64,000 bases of DNA from Przewalskia tangutica (taxonomy: Eukaryota > Streptophyta > Magnoliopsida > Solanales > Solanaceae). Position 1 is the first letter of the stretch. Each line of letters starts with the position of its first letter. The stretch lies in NCBI GenBank assembly GCA_029844215.1, contig CM056725.1:62471609-62535608 (forward strand). The letters run 5' to 3'. The notes under the pieces are model-generated. The model saw only the letters and a program-made list of their open reading frames with translations. It was not told where the DNA came from and searched no databases. The position numbers and the translations under genes were made by a program. Below, in pieces: positions 50,501 to 59,361 of this stretch.

Positions 50501-51015
50501 GACTTGATCGCTTTTATGTCTGCATCGTATTTTGGTTATCATACATGTCTCCCCGCTTGTTAAGCTATTATGATTTCATTTACGTGATTTGACGCCACAT
50601 ACTTGGTACTGTTATCTTGACCTTCTTGGGCTGCGTTCATGCCGCAGTAGAGGTACATCGGCCGTGGATCCTCGCCTCGTGATCTCGGGCCATTTTGGGA
50701 AGCTCCGCTTTCTCCGAGGCTTATCTTTTGGTATGTGTTCCCGAGTTGTAGGTTCGTACATCTGGTATGGCGGGCCCCGTCCGTCATAGTCGTTGTAAAT
50801 CTTAGAGGTCTCAGAGAACTGTTGCAAGTGTGGTTGTAAAAGGATTAAACTGTCGTTTTATGTATATCTGAAGGCAATCGCTGGTTGGCCTGTCTATTTA
50901 TTATATCTCCTGTTTCATGATTCATGTTTTATGTTCCGCTGGTTTTCTCTGATGTTGTATCACTAGGGTGCCCGGGGTAAGGCACCAGTAACGGGCCCGG
51001 GTTCGGGGCGTTACA
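47546..51015 (+). mobile_element. F LTR3
   Basis: 3470 bp, TGTTATACCCCG to GTTACA, then the right TSD ctccc. TATAAATA at 47957-47964, leader GT near 48426, minisatellite 50070-50425, degraded hairpin 50766-50787. Confidence 0.92.
50070..50425 (+). repeat. Minisatellite in F LTR3
   Basis: Five units of the catgtctacaccgatgcag family, parallel to 44540-44890. Confidence 0.85.
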
Positions 51016-51020
51016 CTCCC

Positions 51021-51232
51021 GTTGGTCCAAAATGTTTCGTCTCTCGGAAAAATCCGCAAAAATTAGAAATGGAATAGCCGAAATTTACCCTACGAAAGCT
51101 GTGGAAACGTTTCGTCGGAAAACTAATCGTTTTGTGAGTTGTGCCCAAAAAAAACGTTTTGCCTAAACTTTAAGGCTAGACTTTTTGTACGTATTCCCTT
51201 ACGTACATACTCTGGAAATACGGGGTATAACA
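51021..51232 (-). mobile_element. Element E 5' LTR, remaining 212 bp
   Basis: After F's right TSD (51016-51020) the E LTR continues with gttggtccaaaatgtttcg and ends TATAACA at 51232, followed by E's right TSD tctca. Confidence 0.92.
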
Positions 51233-51237
51233 TCTCA

Positions 51238-52649
51238 CCTTGCCTTTGCGGATGATCTCATGCTTTTTGCCAAAGGTGATTTATCTTCCGTTGGTGTCCT
51301 TATGGATTGTCTTGAAGATTTGGAGACTTCTTCTGGCCTAACACTAAACCCGTCAAAATCATCCATCTACATTGCGGGAGTACAAGATTCTATCCGCGAC
51401 TTGATCTTGGCAAGAGTTGGTCGCCTTTGTGAGTCTTTCCCGCGGTACTTAGGTGTCCCTTTGTCTCTAATCTCTGTCTCTGTGGATCATTTTGCCCCTT
51501 TCACTAGTGCAATCTCAGGTTACATTCAGAAATGGGGACACCACTCTCCAATGCGGGTAAATTGGAACTTATCAGATCAGTGGTTCAGGGGGTTGAGAGC
51601 TTTTGGTTTCGAGCTCTACCCATTAGCTCATCAGTGCTCAACAAGGTTTGTTTTGCTTGCATCCAGTTCTTATGGGGTGGCAAGCCACCTAGAGTCGATT
51701 GGGATGAAATTTGTGTGCCTTAATCTGAGGGAGGCTTAGGTCTCATGGACATTAAAGTTTGGAATCACTCCTTACTCTCTCAAACCATCTGGCAAGCTCA
51801 CACTAAGGCAGATACATTATGGGTTCAATGGATTAATAGCCACTACTTAAGGAATCAATCCATTTGGGAATATGAGGTACGCTCTAGAGATTCTCCTTTA
51901 TTCAAGAAGCTTTGTTGCATCCGTGACACTTTCTTAAGCATCTTTGAGAATCAAGGAAACACTATGCCGGCTTGGAAAAGTGTTGCATCAATGGAATATT
52001 TGATTCGGGTCTTGTGTACGACGTCTTGCGTACCCCGAGAGAACACAAGCTTTGGATGTCTCAAATATGGAAAGGTTACATTCCTCCTAAATTCTCATTC
52101 ACGGTTTGGCTCACTTGTAGGAAGCGTCTTGCTACTAAAGATACTCTCTCCTTCCTCAACATAGAAGATAAAACTTGCGGATTCTGCAAGCGTGCTAATG
52201 AGACAAGGTCTCATCTCTTCTTTTAATGCCCCTTCACTCACAAGATTTGGAAGCACACAAAAGAATGGTTGGGAATTAGAAGAGAAATGACAACAATTGA
52301 AAGTGCACTCAAGTGGATCAAGAAAGAACACCGTAGGACTAGCATTCGATCCAAAGCCATCCTACTAGCTTTTTGCATAGTGGTATATGAGATTTGGAGA
52401 GCAAGGAATGAAATGCTATTTGCGGGCACTAGGTCAACAGTGGTGGAAGTTGTGGCAAAAGTTCAAACAACAACATATAGAGTTCTTTATGATTTAATCC
52501 CCTCTTGTAACGTCACCTCTGAGTGAACACCCCTTCCCTCCTTCATTTCTTGCTTTTTGTTACGTTGAGGATTGAGAACCCTCAATGATAGATTGTAAGT
52601 TTCCAGTTTCTTCTTAGTAATAATATTACCATTTACCCGGAAAAAAAAA
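51238..52649 (+). pseudogene. LINE1 ORF2, part 2, with 3' UTR and poly(A)
   Basis: Continues part 1 in phase: LAFADDLMLFAKG (RT active site), SGLTLNPSKS, then a frameshift near 51535 to KLELIRSVVQGVESFWFRALP and WGGKPPRV, stops near 51721, the KADTLWVQWI..YLR block, frameshifts near 51970, and CGFCKRANETRSHLFF (zf-RVT-like, last Cys lost to a stop region). A C-terminal domain ends at 52526 (VTSE). The 3' UTR has a stem-loop (52565-52585), and nine A close the element at 52641-52649. Confidence 0.9.
52565..52585 (+). other. LINE 3' UTR stem-loop (LINE1 copy)
   Basis: TTGAGG, ATTGAGAAC loop, CCTCAA. The same stem is at 57139-57159 (LINE2, with a G-U pair) and 62402-62423 (LINE3, minus). Confidence 0.55.
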
Positions 52650-53262
52650 TGAGCAAAGGCTGATAATGAAAAGACAAAAAAGAGCCAATGACCTCCAGAA
52701 TTCAGTTAAATACCTCAGCTAAAAATTCACTTAGATACCTCAACCCAAATTTATAATGGTTGAATACATCAGCAAAATGGTTGATTTTTTCTGTATATTT
52801 TTATTCATCATTGTTTGTTACAATTCAGTTTTACGGACTTAAAAGCTACTTCATAATTATGGACTCTTTGATTTTTTTTAGATTCAGTCATCTAATTTAT
52901 TTAGAAAAATTAAATTAAAAGAATTTATTCAAACAACAAATAAAACCTTTTAAAATCAGAATTGTAAAAGTTCAAGTAATTCGAGAAAGGTGTTAGGCAC
53001 TTCAATATTAAGAATCAAGAAGATATGGTTGACCTTCGAGTTTCCAAATTATTTTTTTGCTTATTTGTCTAAAATGTGTTTAAAATTATATGTAAAAGTC
53101 ATGGCATATCTCAAAGTTTAAACAATCTTTTCATTTCTTCAAAGAGTAAAAATTCATTTTTTGAAAGATACCAATAGGGTTGGAGATGATTATTTCACCT
53201 TTCCCGACTCAAACACACTTATGATTTTCCTTTAAGTAGAGTTCAACTGAATCTCAGTCCAA
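52650..53262. other. AT-rich DNA between LINE1 and LINE2, unassigned
   Basis: No ORF or known element. gaaaggtgttaggcact at 52986 is like phrases in untranslated regions of large gypsy elements, so this may be an old LTR-element leader. Before LINE2 inserted it was joined to 57245 onwards. Confidence 0.4.
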
Positions 53263-53280
53263 GGTGTTATAATCCATTTG
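53263..53280 (+). repeat. LINE2 target-site duplication, left copy
   Basis: GGTGTTATAATCCATTTG, 18 bp, identical at 57227-57244. Confidence 0.95.
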
Positions 53281-53282
53281 AT

Positions 53283-53735
53283 ATAGAGAATAGTGAGCAA
53301 ATACCACCTCATATACCCGAAAGTGTGGAAGAAGCTCTGAACTTTGCAATTCCTCCAGTTGTGGATCAGTCTAGCTCATCGAGTTTACGGGTTACACAAG
53401 AGGGGTCCTCAAGCCATCACCCCCATGTTGGTCTTGCACATCATGATAGGAGGAGTTTTGAGACAAGACATACTGATTCTAGAGCACCTATGGACCCGCA
53501 AACTTCACTGGATGGGGTAGTCTGCAAGAGTACTACGGAAGATTATAATCATGCATTACGGTGCATAAACTTTGAACGCGGGGAGCATAACCTAGCTGGG
53601 ACACCTGCCATAACTTCCAACAACAAGGATGAGGGATGGAAACAAGTAATTTCAAGGAAAAATGCGCCAAAAGGAAGTAGTTTGGCAAAGGCAGCGAAGC
53701 GCGGAGGTGCTAACAAATCCTCCTTTGTTTCTTAA
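53283..53735 (+). pseudogene. LINE2 ORF1, C-terminal part
   Basis: Open from the 5' junction to TAA at 53733-53735; the first ATG-like start inside would be GTG at 53325, but no true start is expected. The text is Ser/His-rich (SSSSSLRVTQEGSSSHHPH), then DEGWKQVISRKNAP and a basic Lys-rich tail. Plant LINE ORF1 proteins end in such basic regions after a CCHC knuckle; the knuckle itself is not present here. They bind LINE RNA. Confidence 0.75.
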
Positions 53736-56700
53736 TGAAAGTACTTTGTTGGAATGTCCGGGGTCTTTGCGGGTAAAGGGATAGGGCAGCCACACAAACT
53801 CTTGTGTGTAGGCTCACAAAACAACATGATGTTGCAATGGTTTGTCTAATTGAAACCAAATTCTCTTGAGCACGGATTGACTCTTTTAAATCTCAAAGAT
53901 TCCAAGCTTGGAATTTTTGCTCCAACATAGATTTCATTGACGGCGGAAGAATGTTAATACTTTGGGATCCCTCCAGAGTTAGTTGTGAAGTGCTTGGAAT
54001 GGACTCTCAACATATTCATGTCCAAGCAATATGTAAAACAACACAAGTGTCCTTCCTAGCCACATTTGTGTACCCGATTTATAACATCCCGGAAAGAAGG
54101 AAACTTTGGCATCACCTTACCCACTTGGGCATCTACATTGTCAAGCCTTGGATGATTATTGGAGATTTCAACACCTATTTCTACCCACATGATAAGGCGG
54201 GTGGTCCCCCTCTCACGCCTTATGCAATTAGGGATCTTGGAGAATTCAGGAATGCTCATGGACTAGAAGACACCCCTTCTTCCGATTCCTTCTACACTTG
54301 GACGAATGGTTCGATATGGTCTAAGCTTGATAGAGTGATGATGAATCAACATTGGAGTTATTTGAATCTTGATTGCAAGGCCAACTTCCTGCCTATGGAA
54401 CCAGTCTCGGATCATTGCCCCATGGTAGCTTCGGTAATTGCATCCTCTAGTATTGGGAAACGACCTTTCAAGTTCATGAACATGTGGCTCTACCATCCCA
54501 CATTTGAGAACATACTTACTTCATGCTGGAGGCAGCACATATTGGGATCTTCCCAATTCATATTAGCCACAAAATTGAAATCTTTGAAAAAACCATTGCG
54601 AGAATTGAACACAAGAGAATTTGGAAGCATAGAACAAAGAGCAAATGCGGCAAACATGGAGTTCAAGGAGGCTATCAATGCGCATATAGAGGATCCCTCT
54701 GATGATGAACTAAGAGACAATGTTAAGTCCTTAAGGGCTAAAGCAAACCACTTGCTTGAAGCCGAAAGACACTTCATAAGGCAAAAAACGAGGCAAAAAC
54801 ACTTGATTGGAAGTGATAGATGCTCCAAATACTTTCACAGCTTGATCAAGAGGAGTAATGTCAGAAACTCAATTAAATACCCTGTCAAGGCCAATGGAGC
54901 TAGCACAACATCTCCCGGGGAAGTAAGAGAAATACTTGTAGAATTTTATAAAGGTCTTTTAGGCACAACCTGGTCCTCAACATACATTGAACCCGCGGTA
55001 TTGGATTGTGGCCCGAAGCTAGGAGAGGAAGATGGAATACACATTTTACATTTTATATCCCCTAAGGAGATTTGGGAGGCCCTTTCAGACATAGGCAATG
55101 ACAAGGCACCCGGTCCGGATGGTTTTTCAGCCGTCTTTCTTCAAAAAAAGATAGAGGGATGTGGGACAAGATGTAGTAAGAAGTGTACAAGATTTCTTCT
55201 CATCCGGAGTTCTTTTGAAGAAAGTGAACCATACCATACTTACCCTCCTTCCCAAGACTGATCGAGATCCCAAGGTAAATGACTTTAGGCCTATCGGATT
55301 GACCAATGTGGTCTACAAGATCATAACAAAGATTTTAGCTAACCGGATGGAAAAAGTTCTTCCTACACTTGTTAATAAATGCCAAGGAGCTTTTGTGAAA
55401 GAAAGGAATATGGTGGATAATGTCTTCATTGCCCAAGAACTTGTGAGAGGTTATAAATGATCTAGGGTCTCACCAAGGTGTATGCTTATGGTAGATCTTC
55501 GGAAAGCATTTGACACGGTCTCCTGGAATTTCCTTGAATCAGTGCTAAGAGGTCTCAAGTTTCCAGACAGATTTGTTAGATGGATTATGGAATGCGTAAG
55601 TTCAACCTCTTTCTCTCTTTCCATCAATAGAGAGTTACATGGTTATTTTGCGGGTAAACGCGGCTTAAGGCAAGGTGATTCTATGTCTCCTATGCTCTTT
55701 ATCCTATGCATTGAGTACCTTTCAAGGATGCTAAAGCTAAAGTCCTCAGACAAAGCTTTTTCTTATCACCCAAAGTGCAAGAGACTAGGCATCTCTCACC
55801 TTGCCTTTGCGGATGATCTCATGCTCTTTGCCAAAGGGGATGTATCTTCGGTAGAGGTTCTTATGGGGTGTCTTGAAGATTTGGAGGCAGCTTCTGGGCT
55901 TACGCTTAACCCGTCAAAATCTTCCATCTACATTGCGGGTGTGCAAGGTTCAATCCGGGACTTGATCTTGGCAAGAGTTGGTTTCTCGTTAGGAGTCTTT
56001 CCCGTGCGGTACTTGGGGATCCCTTTGTCCCCAATTTCTGTCTCGGTTGATCAGTTTGCCCCATTCACTAGTGCAATCTCGGAATACATTCAGAAATGGG
56101 GGCATCACTCACTCTCTTATGCGGGAAAACTGGAACTAATCAGATCGGTTATTCAAGGTGTTGAGAGCTTTTGGTTTCGGGCACTTCCTATTCCTTCTTC
56201 AGTTCTCAACAAGGTACGGTCAGCATGTATTAAGTTCTTATGGGGTGGCAAGCCACCAAGAGTCGCTTGGGATGTCATTTGTGTGCCTCAATTCGAATGA
56301 GGCTTGGGTCTTATGAACATCAAAGAATGGAACCATGCCTTACTCTCCCGGACCATCTGGCAAACTCACACTAAGGCGGATACCTTATGGGTCCAATGGA
56401 TTAATAGCTATTACTTGAGAGGCCAATCCTTTTGGGATTATGAGGTACGGGCTAGGGAATCCCCCTTATTTAAAAAAGTTTGTGGAATTTGCGACACATT
56501 CATCTCCATCTTCGGTAGTCAAGGAAACACAATTGCCGGCTTGGAAAAGTGTTGCACCAATGGAAAATTTGATTCTAGTCTTGTGTATGAGGTCTTGCGC
56601 ACTCCGCGGGAAAAAAGGCTTTGGATGTCTCAAATTTGGAAAGGCTTCATTCCTCCTAAATTCTCATTCACAGTATGGCTCGCTTGTAGGAAACGTCTAG

Positions 56701-57095
56701 CTACCAAAGACACTCTCTCCTACCTAAACTTGGAAGATATGACTTGCGGGTTCTGCAAGAGGGCTAATGAGACAAGGGCTCACCTCTTCTTTTCTTGCGC
56801 CTACACCCGCACGATTTGGAAGCATACAAAGGAATGGTTGGGTATTAGAAGATAAATGACAACTATTGAAAGAGCACTCAAGTGGATCAAGAAAGAGCAT
56901 CGCGGGACAAACATCCGATCCAAAGCCATCTTACTTGCCTTTTGCATAGTGGTATACGAGATTTGGAGAACAAGAAATGAATTGCTATTCGAGGACATAA
57001 GTATAACGACGGATGAGGTTGTTGCAAAAGTCAAAACAACAACTTATAGAGTTCTTTATGACTTAACCCCCTATTGTAACGTCACCCAAGAGTGA
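53735..57095 (+). pseudogene. LINE2 ORF2: endonuclease, RT, zf-RVT
   Basis: ATG at 53735 overlaps the ORF1 stop (TAATG). N-terminal endonuclease: MKVLCWNVRGL, LIETK, IIGDFN, SDHCP (to about 54440). RT: KAPGPDGFSA (55105), LLPKTDRDPKVNDFRPIGL, AFVKERNM, DLRKAFDTVSW, LRQGDSMSPMLF, and LAFADDLMLF with the catalytic ADD at 55809-55817. C-terminus: CGFCKRANETRAHLFFSC zf-RVT motif near 56745-56800. The frame changes once near 55135-55139. In-frame stops: 53774, 53867, 55152, 55458, 56298, 56853. The product nicks DNA and copies LINE RNA in place. This copy cannot produce the full protein. Confidence 0.9.
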
Positions 57096-57138
57096 ACGTC
57101 CCATTCCCCCTCTCTTTTATTTCTTGTTTATGCTTACG

Positions 57139-57159
57139 TTGAGGATTGAGAACCTTCAA
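57139..57159 (+). other. LINE 3' UTR stem-loop (LINE2 copy)
   Basis: TTGAGG, ATTGAGAAC, CTTCAA: the stem keeps pairing through a G-U pair. Confidence 0.5.
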
Positions 57160-57226
57160 TGACTGATTGTAGCTCCCAGTTCTTCCTTTCCTAGTAATAA
57201 TATTTGCATTTACCCGGGAAAAAAAA

Positions 57227-57244
57227 GGTGTTATAATCCATTTG
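57227..57244 (+). repeat. LINE2 target-site duplication, right copy
   Basis: GGTGTTATAATCCATTTG, identical to 53263-53280. Confidence 0.95.
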
Positions 57245-57859
57245 TCCTTATAAGTTTTAAGGTCCATAAGTACATGTTTCTTTTTTTCTTTAATTTTTTG
57301 AAATGTGCCACAAGTTCACAAAGCTTTTGGCAAAGATTAATCCTTTTTATTTTTTAAGGTCAATCACATTCTTTGTTCTAAATTTCCTTTTCCGAAACTT
57401 GTTTTTTTTGAGTAAAATCTCTTTTGTTTATTTTGCTTTCAAGTGGGTCAAGGCCCAAAACAATTATTTTAAAATTCCCTTTTCACTATTTCTTTAAAAC
57501 AACCCTTTTTCTTATGATTAAGAAATGTTTTAATTTTTATGTCAACATTTCTTGAATTTGAAGAATCACCATTACGAGAAGATAAAAATCAATTTATCTT
57601 ATTTTGTAAATACCTGAAAATCATTTTGACTTAATAAATAAAAAAAATGGCCACTCAGCATTATCATTATTATTTTTCATCGGGTCGAAATAAAAAATAC
57701 AACGTGTTCGTTTTTGTTCTAACTATATCAACATCGTTTGCCTAATTTCAACTAAGTTAAAACAACGGGTTTCAATAATACATAAACATTCAATTACATA
57801 AAAAAATATAAAATTAAAGATAAGGTAGGCTGATGGGCATACTGAGCCCACCAGTTAAA
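57245..57859. other. AT-rich DNA, unassigned
   Basis: Homopolymer-rich T and A tracts. No gene. It was contiguous with 52650-53262 before LINE2. Confidence 0.4.
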
Positions 57860-58506
57860 TGCAAGATCATTTTCACCTATGTTTTGCACCACCTTTATAA
57901 ACAAAAGGCTACAGGACAATACAGATTGGTTACCCTTCTTTCTGATCCATGTCGTGTTGTATAGAGGTGAGTCATAAAGAGTCAATGTCAAACTCATATT
58001 CGATAAGTATTATGAAGATATATTTACAGACAGCAGGTCAGCACATTAGTAGAGAGACTTTTTGACGATGTTGAGTCCTGAGAATATCAGAAGTCACAAG
58101 TAGAAGTTCTAATAGATGAAAGGAGTAAGGCAAAGAGAGTACGAGGTATCCAGTTACTGAAGAGCCATCAAGTAATATCGGATTTCAGAAGAGATGAGAA
58201 TATGACCAGAGGAGTTGTTTGTACTAAGTCAGGGATCAAGGGCACATGAAGTGCATATTAATGAATAGTTGATCTTTTATTAAGAGACTTAGCGTCAAGG
58301 GCCAAGAGGTGGCTTGACTTATAGATATTAAGTGATATTAGAATGTATTGCCTAGGCTTGAATTAAAATGATTAAGCATTGAAGTTGGGGTAATAGTCAC
58401 ACGCTGGTAATGTTTGTAGATAAAGTATCTTTATATAAGGATAGTCGAAGTAGCTAGACAGATAAACCCTAACATTCGAGGATGAATGTTTCGAATGGAA
58501 GAAGGA
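57860..58506 (+). mobile_element. Element J: gypsy internal remnant
   Basis: caccacctttataaacaaaa followed by ggctacaggacaatacagat matches the post-primer leader of A (3721-3760), so this is the same element class. The end has AACATTCGAGGATGAATGTT (58471-58490) and a short purine stretch before an LTR start at 58507. Pol is deleted; no usable ORF. Confidence 0.6.
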
Positions 58507-59361
58507 TGTTACACCCTAGAGTTTGATATGCGAATGAGAGAATAAGTTAGATGACATGAGCCGGTGATTCAAGAACTTTTCCAAAGGTACTTTACGACTT
58601 AGATGAATGTTGTGAGGCTGTACCGAATATTGGAAGTCATTGGGATTGAAAGAACCATCCCACGATGAAGTTAGACGAAGTTAGACGAAGTTAGAGTGAT
58701 ACGCTAAGTGTTTCATATCGTGGATGGATCTGCCTCGCAGATGGGGCCGCAAAAGAGAAGCCAAAAGTTGAGGAATTTTCTGGAATAAGATGCGATCTTA
58801 TATGGGCCCGCATATGGCCATATGCGACGCGGATAGGGTCGTAAATGGGAGGTGATGGCCGACCTTCTTTGCCTATTTAAGCAGTGAAAGCCTTATTTTA
58901 ATTTATTGTCAAGCCAAACTGATCCCAACACCCTCAGAACCTCCCTAGACATTCTCGAAAGATCCAAGAGTGATTCCAAAGTAAATCAACCCAAATTTAG
59001 CATGAAGATGCTGGAAATTACAAGAAGAAGCTTGTGTGATGACCATATGAAGTTAAAGATTGTTGTGAGCTAGTGGAGCTGGGAGTTCAAATAAAATCTG
59101 CTGGATAAGGTATGTATTACACTCACTTGGTCATGTTTAAGATTAATCTTGTGTTATATGAGTTGTTTGGATAAAAATTCCCGAACTAAAACCTTGCAAG
59201 TGGACTCAGAATGAAAAATCAGTAGATACATAGAATACTCAACTTCATTTATCAAACATGGTAATTTAAGGATTAGGCAAGGGGGTAGTACAAGTATTAG
59301 TTTGACAACATCCATAACTTATACATGTTTTTCCATAATCTAGAATTATTATTAGACCCTC
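58507..59361 (+). mobile_element. Element J 3' LTR, truncated by H
   Basis: TGTTACACCCTAGAG start. It contains an 11-bp tandem (gaagttagac x3, about 58660-58695), a perfect palindrome (58810-58825), a CTATTTAAGC TATA-like site near 58880 and a leader AAGGTATG near 59110. It is cut at TGTTGACACC (59362). Confidence 0.7.
58810..58825. repeat. 16-bp perfect palindrome in LTR J
   Basis: GCATATGGCCATATGC, in a stretch of GCATATG/ATGCG units. Confidence 0.9.

Larger units (their letters stand above)
40054..51015 (+). mobile_element. Element F: non-autonomous gypsy element with three LTRs in tandem
   Basis: TGTTATACCCCG at 40054 to GTTACA at 51015, TSD ctccc at 40049-40053 and 51016-51020. Order: LTR1 fragment (40054-40530), internal copy 1 (40531-42024), LTR2 (42025-45455), internal copy 2 (45456-47545), LTR3 (47546-51015), all on the same strand. 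One TSD around the whole array shows a single insertion that later became a tandem, probably by unequal recombination, plus a deletion joining LTR1 to gag. Only gag is coded. Confidence 0.9.
30432..51232 (-). mobile_element. Element E: gypsy LTR retrotransposon with gag-pol, antisense in LINE1
   Basis: Plus-strand ends TGTCACG (30432) and TATAACA (51232), TSD tctca at 30427-30431 and 51233-51237. Deleting the 20,806 bp from 30432 to 51237 restores the LINE1 reading frame in phase, which confirms the limits. Without F, E is about 9.8 kb: LTRs of ~2.5 kb and a 4.87 kb internal region in the order gag, protease, RT, RNase H, integrase. The chromodomain-like integrase tail suggests a chromovirus such as the Tekay/Del group (inference). 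Confidence 0.92.
53281..57226 (+). mobile_element. LINE2: 5'-truncated plant LINE with exact 18-bp TSD
   Basis: 3946 bp from the left TSD to eight A at 57219-57226. It contains the end of ORF1, all of ORF2, a 3' UTR and a poly(A). The ORF1 frame is already open at the first base, so the 5' end (probably most of ORF1) was lost at insertion, which is usual for LINEs. It is the best reference here for the split LINE1. Confidence 0.95.

Noticed and set aside
52650..53262. Possible host gene between the LINE copies
   Set aside because: No ORF, splice pattern or codon bias; only AT-rich sequence.
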